DNA of 26,087 bases, taken from assembly GCA_002392545.1 (NCBI GenBank), contig DGHF01000146.1, positions 1 to 26,087 of the forward strand. Reading direction: 5' to 3'. Made by a program: the position numbers and the translations under genes. Below the pieces are notes generated by a model. It saw only the letters and a list, made by a program, of their open reading frames with translations. It did not search any database and had not been told where the DNA came from. The DNA is from Ruminococcus sp. UBA3855. GTDB taxonomy: Bacteria; Bacillota; Clostridia; Oscillospirales; Ruminococcaceae. Below are positions 8,109-15,851 of the stretch, piece after piece; positions within the stretch are counted from its first letter, which is position 1; each line of letters begins with the position of its first letter.

Positions 8109-8149
8109 ATTATAATGATGATAATTCATACTTACTCGACAAGTGTCGA
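8109..8149 (-). promoter_or_regulatory. Likely promoter and operator of the dehydratase-like operon
   Basis: A minus-strand TATAAT (8114-8109) lies about 40 bases before the ATG at 8068, without a good -35 hexamer at the right distance. Where the -35 should be lies a perfect palindrome TCGACA-AG-TGTCGA (8136-8149). A poor -35 box plus a palindrome suggests control by an activator or repressor, which I cannot identify. Confidence 0.4.
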
Positions 8150-8221
8150 TTGTCCATTTCTTCTATGTTAGTACCATATGTGCCCGTTTTGTTACAAAAG
8201 TGACCGGATGAACAGCTTTAG

Positions 8222-9412
8222 TCATATCAAAGAATCTTCATGAATCTGCCTGCCGTCTTTCAGGAAAATTCTGGGGACACGTTTTGAAATATTGCAGACA
8301 ATTTCATAACCGATTGTCCCGCAAATCTGAGCAATATCATCTGCTGTGATAGTTTGGTTGCCGTCTGTTCCTATCAAGGTGACAATATCACCCGTCTGCA
8401 CATCGGGGACGGCGGAAACATCAATCATCATCTGGTCCATGCAGACCCTCCCGACAATGGGACAGCGAACCCCCTTGACAATGACTTCCCCACGGTTGGA
8501 AAGCTGTCTGCTGTATCCGTCCGCATAGCCAATTGTCACTGTTGCAATACGTTTTTCAGCAGGGGTGGTATAAGTGCGCCCATAGCTGATACAAGTCCCC
8601 TCCGGAACGGTCTTGATATGGCTGATACGAGAACGCAGAGACAAAACCGGAGTCAGGGGAATGGGTACTTCCAGATTGGCATTAGGTTTGAGTCCATACA
8701 TAATAATACCAGCCCTTGCCAGAGTGCTGGGCAATTGATTTCTGTAAAGAATCGCTGCACTGTTCATGCAGTGAACTTGTTTAAGAGGTGCAATTTCGGC
8801 TTTGAATAATTCCGCCATGCCGAAAAATTCTGTTTCCTGTCTGATAGTATAGGAAATATTATCAGAGTCTTTTTCATCTGCAACAGCAAAATGAGTAAAA
8901 AGTCCCTCAATGTTCAGACCGTCCAGATGAGCAATCTCTTTTAATTCCTGAATACAATGTTCTTTCTGGTCAGTTTCCAGTCCGGTTCTCAAACCAATCC
9001 GCCCCATGCCGGTATCTAATGCAATATGACAGCGGACAGGAAAGCCCACTTCCACAAATTTCGCCAGTTCTTTAGCATATTCTACAGAAACAATGGTCTG
9101 AATAATCTGATATTCTGCAAGCATCGGCGCACATTCCGGCGCAGTATAGCCAAGAATCAAAATTTCCCCATCCGGACACCATTTCCGCACACGGACAGCC
9201 TCTTCAAAGCTGGAAACCGCATAAAACCGGATACCCATTTCATACAAGTGACGGCATATAAATTCCTCACCGTGTCCATAAGCATCCGCCTTGACCACTG
9301 CACAATACTCAATATCTTCCTCTGCCTGTGCAATCTTTTTCTTGATATTTTCGACATTCAGTGAAAGAGCATCCAAAGAAACTTCCGCCCAGACACGTTC
9401 ACGATACTGCAT
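8222..9412 (-). CDS. alr: Alanine racemase
   Basis: A PLP enzyme that interconverts L- and D-alanine, supplying D-alanine for peptidoglycan. Length (396 residues) is normal. The PLP-binding lysine is K41 in AVVKADAYGHG, and the second catalytic base is the tyrosine of SYGRTY (Y277). Other family motifs are TGMGRIG, RAGIIMYG, TIGYADGY and GRVCMDQ. The fold is an N-terminal TIM barrel followed by a beta domain from about residue 245. The start is supported by AAGGAG eight bases upstream. It is transcribed leftwards, divergently from the SLOG gene at 9606; a 153-base gap with its own promoter candidate separates it from the dehydratase-like operon. No terminator is obvious after it. A perfect 7-bp inverted repeat (9472-9492) lies in the divergent region. 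Confidence 0.96.
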   Translation of the reverse strand: MQYRERVWAEVSLDALSLNVENIKKKIAQAEEDIEYCAVVKADAYGHGEEFICRHLYEMGIRFYAVSSFEEAVRVRKWCPDGEILILGYTAPECAPMLAEYQIIQTIVSVEYAKELAKFVEVGFPVRCHIALDTGMGRIGLRTGLETDQKEHCIQELKEIAHLDGLNIEGLFTHFAVADEKDSDNISYTIRQETEFFGMAELFKAEIAPLKQVHCMNSAAILYRNQLPSTLARAGIIMYGLKPNANLEVPIPLTPVLSLRSRISHIKTVPEGTCISYGRTYTTPAEKRIATVTIGYADGYSRQLSNRGEVIVKGVRCPIVGRVCMDQMMIDVSAVPDVQTGDIVTLIGTDGNQTITADDIAQICGTIGYEIVCNISKRVPRIFLKDGRQIHEDSLI

Positions 9413-9471
9413 AATATGACTCCTTCTTTCTTATTTGTTAGCATTGGGACAGCCTTTTCAACTATCCAAAA

Positions 9472-9492
9472 GTTTCGAAATGGTATCGAAAC
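9472..9492. promoter_or_regulatory. Inverted repeat in the alr/SLOG divergent region
   Basis: GTTTCGA (9472-9478) and TCGAAAC (9486-9492) form a perfect 7-bp inverted repeat with a 7-base spacer, 60 bases upstream of alr. The 21-base dyad has the size of a typical repressor operator. The regulator is not identifiable. Confidence 0.4.
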
Positions 9493-9535
9493 AGAAACAG
9501 AAATGTAAAAATTATGAAAAAAGTAAAATTTTCAC

Positions 9536-9564
9536 TTGTAGTTTATGCTGTTCTGTGCTATAAT
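9536..9564 (+). promoter_or_regulatory. Promoter of the SLOG gene
   Basis: TTGTAG (9536-9541), 17 bases, TATAAT (9559-9564), with an extended -10 (TGC just before TATAAT). Predicted start near 9571, about 35 bases before the ATG. The 17 bases from 9555 to 9571 recur exactly, inverted, at 10210-10226. Confidence 0.75.
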
Positions 9565-9605
9565 AGATATGACTGTAACAGAATACCATAACGGAGGGAA
9601 TTCAG

Positions 9606-10196
9606 ATGGAACAGGCAGACTTGCAGTCAGCACAAAATTACATTCCGTGGGAACGTTCACTCTGTATCACAGGACACAGACCCGAAAAACTTCCTGAGGG
9701 CATCTACCTGAAAGCACTGGAGAAAGTACTCTGTCATTATCTTGACTATGCAATCCTGACAGGCTTCACACATTTTTACATTGGAATGGCGGAGGGAATT
9801 GACTATCTTTCAGCAATGCATCTTTTCAAGTTGCGCCGGAACAATCCGGAAATCCATGTAATTGGTGTACAACCTTGCACCGATTATGAAACCTTTTTTG
9901 AAGTCATGCATTATAATCTTTCCCATCTTTACCAGATGCAGGAACAGGCAGATGAACTCATCCTGCTTTCGGATTCATGGAAACAGAAAGGAGCATTTCT
10001 GCGCCGTAACAGTCTTATGGTAGAACGTTCTTCCGCCGTTCTTGCGGTGTGTCGATGCAGTGTGCATTCCGGCTCGATGTACACCCTGCAATATGCAAAA
10101 CGGCTTGGGCTGGCATATTGCTGGATACATTCTGACTACCTTCCGGAACTTCCGGCGAAACCGGAAAAATGGGCTGTAGAACGCTGTGGATTTTAG
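9606..10196 (+). CDS. SLOG-domain protein, DUF1273/YpsA-like
   Basis: A 196-residue cytoplasmic protein. The motif CITGHRPEKLP near residue 20, the later GMAEGIDYLSA near residue 63 and an alternating strand-helix pattern mark the SLOG (Smf/DprA-LOG) Rossmann-like fold of the DUF1273 family, which includes Bacillus YpsA. SLOG domains are thought to bind nucleotides or related small ligands; the biochemical role of DUF1273 proteins is not settled. A second conserved-looking part, VERSSAVLAVC near residue 139, fits the family. The start is backed by ACGGAGGG upstream, and the gene has a clear promoter. An opposing promoter at its 3' end could make antisense RNA. No terminator is visible between it and the LCP-like gene. 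Confidence 0.85.
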   Translation: MEQADLQSAQNYIPWERSLCITGHRPEKLPEGIYLKALEKVLCHYLDYAILTGFTHFYIGMAEGIDYLSAMHLFKLRRNNPEIHVIGVQPCTDYETFFEVMHYNLSHLYQMQEQADELILLSDSWKQKGAFLRRNSLMVERSSAVLAVCRCSVHSGSMYTLQYAKRLGLAYCWIHSDYLPELPAKPEKWAVERCGF

Positions 10197-10216
10197 CAGA
10201 AACAGCATACATATCT

Positions 10217-10245
10217 ATTATAGCACTTCTTTTACAAAAATGCAA
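10217..10245 (-). promoter_or_regulatory. Antisense promoter facing the SLOG gene
   Basis: On the minus strand TTGCAT (10245-10240), 17 bases, TATAAT (10222-10217), with an extended -10 (TGC). It points back into the 3' end of the SLOG gene, with no minus-strand gene before alr 800 bases away. The 17-base core GTGCTATAATAGATATG is identical to that of the SLOG sense promoter. It overlaps the plus-strand promoter of the LCP-like gene. Confidence 0.6.
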
Positions 10246-10258
10246 GTAGATATATAAA
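10231..10258 (+). promoter_or_regulatory. Candidate promoter of the LCP-like gene
   Basis: TTTACA (10231-10236), 16 bases, TATAAA (10253-10258), about 25 bases before the ATG at 10283. The ribosome site AAGGAGG follows it. It overlaps the antisense promoter at 10217-10245. Confidence 0.5.
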
Positions 10259-10282
10259 ACTTTTACAAGGAGGATTTTTATT

Positions 10283-11167
10283 ATGGCAAAGGCAAAGAAA
10301 AAGAAGCAGGGACATGTAGCGATTTCATTTTTGGTGTCGTTTCTTCTGGGAATTCTGGTCATTGGAGGCATTGCAATGTACCTCTTCCAGAATCTGGGAA
10401 TCAATCAGCAGGAAATTGTACAGATGAAAACAAATGTCACCAAACCTACGGAAGAAGACAATTCCACAATTCTTTTCGTGCTGAATGAAAAAAATGACCC
10501 CATTCAGTACACATTCATGATTGCAAGACTCATTCCCATGGATAAGAAAATGGCATTGTTCGCTTTTCCTGCCAATATGCTGGCAGTTGTTGACGGAAGA
10601 CAGGACACGCTGGCAGGATTTTTCACACAAAGCGGAATTCAGGCAGCCAAGACAGCCATTGAAAACGAATCGGGAATTTCGATTGACCATTATGTTGTAT
10701 TGAAGTCAGAAGGTTTCCAGAAAATCTGCAATATTTTCGGCGGTGTTTATTACAGCGTGCCCATCAAGACAAACGGTTTTGAGGACAGTGCCGAACCGCA
10801 GTATCTCGGAGCAGCACAAATGGAAAAGCTCATGACATACCCTCTCTTTGGCGATACCGAAGGACAGGGCGAAATTCAGAGAAATGCTGTCACTTCCGAT
10901 ATGATTAGCGAAATGATTAACCAGACTGATACAGAGAGAATCACTGCTTCCATGGACTACGATTTCAAACGCTTAATCAACCTCATGGATACAGATATTT
11001 CTGCAATGGATTATGCAGACAGAAAAAACGCCCTCAAATATATGTTTACTTACGGAAATACTATTGCATCTTTCCGTATTGTCACCGGAACAGTTGGACA
11101 GGATGGGGATGTATTTTTGCTGAGTGATAATTTTTACAGCTCCGTTTCAGAATATTTCCGCAACTAA
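10283..11167 (+). CDS. LCP (LytR-CpsA-Psr)-like membrane protein lacking catalytic residues
   Basis: A 294-residue protein with a Lys-rich cytoplasmic start (MAKAKKKKQG), one membrane helix at ~11-34 and an extracellular domain. The stretch from TAIENESGISIDHYVVL to GFQKICNIFGGVYYSVP follows the LCP pattern (typically a DYYV...GF..LVDALGGV..NVP line). LCP enzymes attach teichoic acids or polysaccharides to peptidoglycan and rely on arginines and aspartates in RSDT- and PRDT-type motifs. Here the corresponding places read IQYT and FPANM, and the arginine cluster near the C-terminus is reduced to one possible Arg (EIQRNAV). It may therefore be a non-enzymatic or regulatory homologue. AAGGAGG supports the start, and tatD follows after 11 bases. 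The homology is by eye and moderately certain. Confidence 0.6.
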   Translation: MAKAKKKKQGHVAISFLVSFLLGILVIGGIAMYLFQNLGINQQEIVQMKTNVTKPTEEDNSTILFVLNEKNDPIQYTFMIARLIPMDKKMALFAFPANMLAVVDGRQDTLAGFFTQSGIQAAKTAIENESGISIDHYVVLKSEGFQKICNIFGGVYYSVPIKTNGFEDSAEPQYLGAAQMEKLMTYPLFGDTEGQGEIQRNAVTSDMISEMINQTDTERITASMDYDFKRLINLMDTDISAMDYADRKNALKYMFTYGNTIASFRIVTGTVGQDGDVFLLSDNFYSSVSEYFRN

Positions 11168-11178
11168 AGGAGAGAATC

Positions 11179-11943
11179 ATGAAATATACCAATATTTTTG
11201 ATACCCATTCTCACTATGCAGACAAAGCTTTCAACAAAGACAGAATGGAACTGCTTTCCAGTATGCCGGAAGAAGGGGTTACTCGTATCATGCTGGCAGG
11301 ATGCACCGCCGAAGATTCCGCAAAATCCCTGACTTTGGCAGAACAGTTTCCATTTGTATGGTGTGCAGTGGGGATTCACCCCAACCATGTCAATGAAGAA
11401 TCAGATTTACAGCAGATTACCGCTATGACTTCACATGAGAAAGTACGGGCAATTGGAGAAATCGGGCTTGACTATTATCGCAAAGATGATAACAAAGACT
11501 TACAGAAAAAAATGTTCCGTGCTCAACTGGAACTTGCAAAAAGTTTTGATTTGCCTGTGATACTCCATATCCGTGATGCAATAGCAGAAGGGCTTGAAAT
11601 CGTGAAAGAATACCGTCCGAGAGGTGTCATGCATTGCTGGAGCGGTTCGGTAGAAATGGCGAAAGAATTTGTAAAACTGGGGCTGTACCTTGGTTTTGGA
11701 GGGGTTGCAACCTACCCGACCGCCAGAAAGGTAGTAGAAACATTGCAGTGGATTCCCTCAGAATTCATGGTACTGGAGACTGACTGTCCCTATCTTCCGC
11801 CTGTTCCCTTCCGCAGACAGCGTTGTGACAGCCAGATGATTCCCTATACTGTGGAGCGGATTGCAGAAATCCGCAACGCTGACCCTCAAGAAATTGTTGA
11901 CATTTGTTGTGAAAATGGAAAGAAACTTTTCAGGATTCCCTGA
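11179..11943 (+). CDS. TatD-family metal-dependent DNase
   Basis: A 254-residue amidohydrolase-fold nuclease, the normal TatD length. Metal ligands are recognisable: H10 and H12 in DTHSHYAD, Glu in GEIGLDYYR near residue 95, His in ILHIRDA, His in MHCWSGS and Asp in LETDCPYLPP. Characterised TatD proteins have 3'-5' exonuclease activity on DNA and are linked to DNA repair; the physiological role in Firmicutes is less clear. The start is supported by AAGGAGAG. It follows the LCP-like gene by 11 bases and precedes the response regulator by about 30 bases without a terminator, so the genes may be cotranscribed. The family assignment is firm; the exact paralogue (YabD/YcfH type) is not. Confidence 0.93.
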   Translation: MKYTNIFDTHSHYADKAFNKDRMELLSSMPEEGVTRIMLAGCTAEDSAKSLTLAEQFPFVWCAVGIHPNHVNEESDLQQITAMTSHEKVRAIGEIGLDYYRKDDNKDLQKKMFRAQLELAKSFDLPVILHIRDAIAEGLEIVKEYRPRGVMHCWSGSVEMAKEFVKLGLYLGFGGVATYPTARKVVETLQWIPSEFMVLETDCPYLPPVPFRRQRCDSQMIPYTVERIAEIRNADPQEIVDICCENGKKLFRIP

Positions 11944-11973
11944 CAACCTACCCAAAAAGGCGGTGTATCTCCG

Positions 11974-12642
11974 ATGATTTATTTTGTAGAAGATGACAGC
12001 AGTATCAGGGAACTAGTTGTGTATACCCTGACAAATTCCGGCATGATGGCGAAAGGCTTTGAATATCCCTCGACATTTTTCGCCGGAATGGAAGAAGAAC
12101 TTCCGCAACTGATTCTGCTTGACATCATGTTACCAGAGGAAGACGGACTTTCCATTTTGAGGAAACTCCGCCATAATCCCACCACGGCAGATATTCCCGT
12201 CATGATGATTACCGCTAAAAGCCGTGAATATGATAAAGTCGTCGGACTGGATTCGGGTGCAGACGATTATTTAACAAAGCCTTTCGGCATGATGGAACTC
12301 ATTGCAAGAGTTAAGGCACTGCTTCGCCGTACCAGAAAAGAAACCGATTCAGATGGCTATCAGATTGGATGTTTATATGTCAGCCCTGAAAAACACATTG
12401 TACAGGTTGACGGAAACGATATTTCCCTGACATTGAAAGAATTTGAAATGCTGATTCTCCTGTTCCGGAATCGGGAACTCGTTCTCACAAGGGAACAGTT
12501 TTTAAATCAAGTATGGGGTTATTCCTTTGATGGTGAAAACAGAACGGTTGATGTACATATCCGTACACTTCGCCAGAAATTGGGAAAAGCCGGTGCATAC
12601 ATCCGCACCATTCGGGGAATCGGCTATAAACTGGAGGAATGA
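11974..12642 (+). CDS. OmpR/PhoB-type response regulator
   Basis: A 222-residue two-component regulator. The receiver domain (1-~118) has the acidic residues E6, D7 and D8, the phosphoacceptor D50 in LLDIMLPEEDG, T80 and K102 (TKPFG). The C-terminal winged helix (~128-221) binds DNA and shows the usual LTLKEFEMLILL and NRTVDVHIRTLRQKLG signatures. It is a complete, standard transcription factor. Its partner kinase starts at its stop codon (12645), so the two are translationally coupled. The ribosome site is weak (GGCGGTG). Sequence resembles the PhoP/WalR branch, but the signal and targets cannot be named. Nearby envelope genes (LCP-like, acyltransferase) are suggestive only. Confidence 0.95.
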   Translation: MIYFVEDDSSIRELVVYTLTNSGMMAKGFEYPSTFFAGMEEELPQLILLDIMLPEEDGLSILRKLRHNPTTADIPVMMITAKSREYDKVVGLDSGADDYLTKPFGMMELIARVKALLRRTRKETDSDGYQIGCLYVSPEKHIVQVDGNDISLTLKEFEMLILLFRNRELVLTREQFLNQVWGYSFDGENRTVDVHIRTLRQKLGKAGAYIRTIRGIGYKLEE

Positions 12643-12644
12643 AC

Positions 12645-14003
12645 ATGCGGAACGAACTGACAAAACGAATTTTCGCCGCTTGCATGACAGTATTTCTGAT
12701 GAGTTTTGCGCTCATTATGTTTGCTATGAATAACTACTTAGCAAGGCGGAACATCGGCGAACTGAAAGACAAGTGTTTATATGTCGCTTCCGTCATCAAC
12801 CTGAACGGATGGGATTTCCTGCATGCTACCCGTGACGGAAGCGGTACAAGAACCACGGTGATTTCCTCTGATGGAACAGTTTTATTTGACAGTATGCTGA
12901 AACCTGAACAGATGGAAAACCATTTACAGCGTGAGGAAGTGCAGGAAGCCTTACAGAACGGTGAGGGAGACAGTGCAAGATATTCACAGTCCCTGTTGCG
13001 TGAAACGGCGAATTATGCCATTCGACTGCGTGACGGAAATGTTGTTCGTGTCTCCATGACACCGGATACTGTCTTTGTTCTGATATATCATATGCTGAAC
13101 CATATTGTAATTATTATTCTTTTGGCATTGATAATCTCTTTTGTGCTGGCATCCAGATTCTCACACAAAATTATGAAACCCATTAACCAGCTGGATGTTG
13201 AAAACCCTGACGACCGTGATATTTACGAAGAAATGAAGCCTTTTATCCGTCGGTTGATTTCTCAGAATCAGCAGATTCACCGTCAAATGGAAACTCTCAA
13301 GGAAGAACACAAAAACCAAGATTTAATCCGCCGTGAATTTACTGCAAACGTTTCCCACGAACTGAAAACGCCCCTGACATCCATTTCAGGCTTTGCAGAA
13401 ATTATCCGTGATGGAATCGCACAGGAAAAGGATATTCCCCATTTCGCTGATAATATCTACAAAGAAGCACAACGGCTCATGACCCTTGTCAATGACATTC
13501 TGAAACTTTCACGAATGGAAGACATTGACCAGCAACCTGAAGAACAGCATACCAGAATCAACCTGCTTTCCGTCTGCGAGGAAGTCGGAAAACGTCTTGC
13601 CATCAATGCCGAACAACAACAGGTAACATTGACCTGTGAGGGCGAAGATATTACCATTATCGGCTTACCCATGACAGTTGAGGAAATTATTTACAACGTC
13701 TGCGATAACGCAATTAAGTACAACCGCCCGAATGGGTGGGTTCATGTCACAGTGAAAAAAGAGGAAGAAATGGCAGTTGTCCGCATCAAGGATAATGGCA
13801 TTGGTATTCCGTTCCCCGACCAAGAACGCATTTTCGAGCGTTTCTACCGTGTCAACAAGAGTCATTCAAAGGAAGTCGGCGGTACTGGTTTAGGGCTTTC
13901 TATCGTGAAACATGGCATGATGCTCCATGACGGAAAAATTACCCTCGAAAGTGTTCCCGACAAAGGTACAGAAATTGCTTTACATTTTGTCCCTGCGCTG
14001 TGA
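12645..14003 (+). CDS. Membrane sensor histidine kinase
   Basis: A 452-residue partner of the regulator just upstream. Membrane helices at ~8-27 and ~148-170 enclose an extracellular sensor of about 120 residues that matches no domain I know. A short linker resembling a degenerate HAMP (KIMKPINQL) leads to the phosphoacceptor domain with H238 in NVSHELKTPL. The ATPase domain has an N-box (CDNAIKYN near 357), G1 (IKDNGIGIP), F (ERFYR) and G2 (GGTGLGLSI) motifs, so it should be active. I prefer the ATG at 12645 because GGAGG is seven bases upstream; the ATG at 12639, overlapping the regulator's stop, is too close to that site. Architecture is PhoR/WalK-like without a PAS domain. The ligand is unknown. 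Confidence 0.93.
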   Translation: MRNELTKRIFAACMTVFLMSFALIMFAMNNYLARRNIGELKDKCLYVASVINLNGWDFLHATRDGSGTRTTVISSDGTVLFDSMLKPEQMENHLQREEVQEALQNGEGDSARYSQSLLRETANYAIRLRDGNVVRVSMTPDTVFVLIYHMLNHIVIIILLALIISFVLASRFSHKIMKPINQLDVENPDDRDIYEEMKPFIRRLISQNQQIHRQMETLKEEHKNQDLIRREFTANVSHELKTPLTSISGFAEIIRDGIAQEKDIPHFADNIYKEAQRLMTLVNDILKLSRMEDIDQQPEEQHTRINLLSVCEEVGKRLAINAEQQQVTLTCEGEDITIIGLPMTVEEIIYNVCDNAIKYNRPNGWVHVTVKKEEEMAVVRIKDNGIGIPFPDQERIFERFYRVNKSHSKEVGGTGLGLSIVKHGMMLHDGKITLESVPDKGTEIALHFVPAL

Positions 14004-14033
14004 GAATGTTTATTTTAATTAAGGAGGAATATC

Positions 14034-15032
14034 ATGGGAAAAATAGAAGAAGTTTATGCTTATCTGAACGAAAATGAACCAGAAATAGCCTCTAATATCT
14101 GTTATGCGTCGGAAATGTTGCTTTCTGAGCTTGACAGGGCTCTTGAGGTTTTGAAAACCCGCAGAAAACAGGCTGTTGAAAATGATGACGACAAGGAGTA
14201 TGAAAAACTGACAAGATACAGGGACATTTTGGGTGTGTACAAAGAAAATATCAATACTTATCTTGATTATGTAAATCTTCCAGAAACTTCCAAAACCACA
14301 GCCCCTTCACCTGACAGGGAAATAATTCACCATCTTTCAGAAGATTTTACCTATAAGAAGATTACTGCCTTTGTATTTCGTGGAAAAAGATATGAAGTAA
14401 CCAGCTGGAAAGAAGCTTTGATAACTTTTTGTAATGAGCTTACAAAAATCAACAGAAATTTTCCTTTTGCTTTAATTGGAAACCCACAGTTTAGAGGAAA
14501 AGAATTTGAATACTTCAGTTATACACCAATTGCAGAGAGAAGCGAAAAAATCCAAGGCACAAATGTCTATGTTTATACCTTAATGTCATCAAATTATATT
14601 ACAAAATTACTCAAAAACATTTTGTCGTTTTTGGGTGAAAGTTTGAATGAATTTCATATTTATTTGGACGAAACATATTTACCACAAAAAAGAGAAATGC
14701 CAAAAAGAACTGAAAAAGCCAAAGTTCCTCCAAATGGAAAAATTGGAAAATATGTTCAACAATGTATGCGAGAACTTGAAAAGGAGCAACATGTTTTTTC
14801 AGAAAATCAAATTCAGTTGCTTTCTGATGCAGAATACTCCAAACTAATTTTTGGAATTTATCATCCATTTTGGACAGACGATGTGAAAAAAATACAGGAT
14901 AAAAATAACCGTTTTCGATACTGGAAAGAACCTTTTTTATTTAACAATAAATATTATTACATTACAAATGATTGGTATGAAAAAAGTCGTGAAAAATTTG
15001 ATGCGTGGCTGGAAATTATCAAAAATCAGTAA
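14034..15032 (+). CDS. Unrecognised 332-residue soluble protein in AT-rich DNA
   Basis: I cannot name a family. Three parts are visible. Residues ~1-80 are helical and charged, a likely coiled coil (SELDRALEVLKTRRKQ). Residues ~100-220 form a mixed domain starting with FVFRGKRYEVTSWKEAL and ending with VYVYTLMSSNYI and a helix. Residues ~265-332 run from YSKLIFGIYHPFW to ITNDWYEKSREKFDAWLEII, rich in Trp and Tyr. The SWKEAL-type middle and the NDWYE...F..WL ending recall small proteins found near restriction or defence genes, but that is recollection, not evidence. AAGGAGG supports the start. It follows the kinase by 30 bases. GC content drops sharply: the 60 bases from 14581 have 14 G/C, against 31 in the 60 bases from 13561, which suggests transfer. 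Confidence 0.75.
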   Translation: MGKIEEVYAYLNENEPEIASNICYASEMLLSELDRALEVLKTRRKQAVENDDDKEYEKLTRYRDILGVYKENINTYLDYVNLPETSKTTAPSPDREIIHHLSEDFTYKKITAFVFRGKRYEVTSWKEALITFCNELTKINRNFPFALIGNPQFRGKEFEYFSYTPIAERSEKIQGTNVYVYTLMSSNYITKLLKNILSFLGESLNEFHIYLDETYLPQKREMPKRTEKAKVPPNGKIGKYVQQCMRELEKEQHVFSENQIQLLSDAEYSKLIFGIYHPFWTDDVKKIQDKNNRFRYWKEPFLFNNKYYYITNDWYEKSREKFDAWLEIIKNQ

Positions 15033-15059
15033 TATTGGCAAAAAATCGGAGGTGACATC

Positions 15060-15776
15060 ATGTGGAAATATAAATTTTCCTGTCCGTTTGGCGGACGTGG
15101 TGCAATGATATTTTGTCTTTCATTGATAGGGGCGGTTTTAGCATTTATTGCCTTGGTTTTAACGATGGGAACAGATATCATCCCCATGAATGAGGAATTA
15201 GCATTTATTATCACGTTAGCGATTCCTCTGCTTACGATGCTGATAACTTTCATTGTGGTAAATTTTCCGACCAAAAGCGACAGGGAACAAATTGCCAATG
15301 CTCAACCGCCGGAGTGGAAACCACTTGTCATTGAATATAGCAATTTCCGATACAGCGAAACAGCCCATATTTTGATTGGTATGCAAAGACAAACCAAAGA
15401 CGACTTACTGAATCTTGCCTACTATGGTATTGCAGTTGCTTTTTCGATTTGCTTTTTGCTAAATGAGGAAGAAATGGTAATTCAATACATTTGTTGGGGG
15501 GCAATACTAATTTCACTGGTGGGAATATTTTACTTGATATTCCGCTATTTGTATTGGAGGAGTATCCCGAAGAATCTGGAATACTGTGCTGTTGATGTGG
15601 GTTACAGCTACCTTGTGCCCTATTTCGAAAGATACAACCCCAGAAGACATAGCTCGATATTGGTCTATTACTTGCCAAGCGGGAAATATCGTCTCTACCT
15701 GAAAACGGAATATCCGCCGTCAACGGTTTATTTCGTGCGGTGGCATGGATTGATAAAGCGATTATATTGGACTTGA
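15060..15776 (+). CDS. Four-helix membrane protein, unknown function
   Basis: A 238-residue protein with two pairs of membrane helices, at ~14-37, 45-68, 119-136 and 143-164, and a C-terminal cytoplasmic or external domain of ~70 residues rich in Tyr, Arg and Pro (YLPSGKYRLYLKTEYPPS). The linker between the helix pairs is polar. No enzymatic motif is seen. CGGAGGTGA lies seven bases before the ATG. It follows the 332-residue gene by 27 bases and is closed by a terminator at 15785-15812, so it probably shares that gene's transcript. A glycine-rich start (CPFGGRGAM) resembles nothing I can place. Real gene; function unknown. Confidence 0.7.
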   Translation: MWKYKFSCPFGGRGAMIFCLSLIGAVLAFIALVLTMGTDIIPMNEELAFIITLAIPLLTMLITFIVVNFPTKSDREQIANAQPPEWKPLVIEYSNFRYSETAHILIGMQRQTKDDLLNLAYYGIAVAFSICFLLNEEEMVIQYICWGAILISLVGIFYLIFRYLYWRSIPKNLEYCAVDVGYSYLVPYFERYNPRRHSSILVYYLPSGKYRLYLKTEYPPSTVYFVRWHGLIKRLYWT

Positions 15777-15784
15777 TACATCAA

Positions 15785-15812
15785 AAGCCTTCTCAGATTG
15801 AGAGGACTTTTT
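15785..15812 (+). terminator. Terminator before the ylxM-ffh operon
   Basis: AAGCCTTCTCA (15785-15795) pairs with TGAGAGGACTT (15799-15809), with one wobble and one mismatch, 3-base loop, followed by TTT. It separates the AT-rich cassette from the operon that follows. Confidence 0.7.
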
Positions 15813-15851
15813 GTGCAGAATGCCGAAAAAATAAAATCTTTGTCAAGTTCC

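Noticed and set aside
8187..8199. TTTTGT-T-ACAAAA palindrome after alr, considered as terminator or operator
   Set aside because: Too AT-rich and short for a terminator, no T-run, and no promoter nearby; probably chance.
9975..10404. Minus-strand frames that could be served by the antisense promoter at 10217-10245
   Set aside because: The frame ending at 9975 starts next to the predicted start site and lacks a ribosome site; the other begins upstream of the promoter. Noncoding antisense RNA is the simpler reading.
15809..15820. TTTTGTGCAGAA, also present in the XRE control region (672-683 and inverted at 778-789), considered as a third regulator site
   Set aside because: It lies directly after a terminator and ~40 bases upstream of the ylxM -35 box, is not part of a dyad, and a 12-base AT-rich match within 26 kb is weak evidence.
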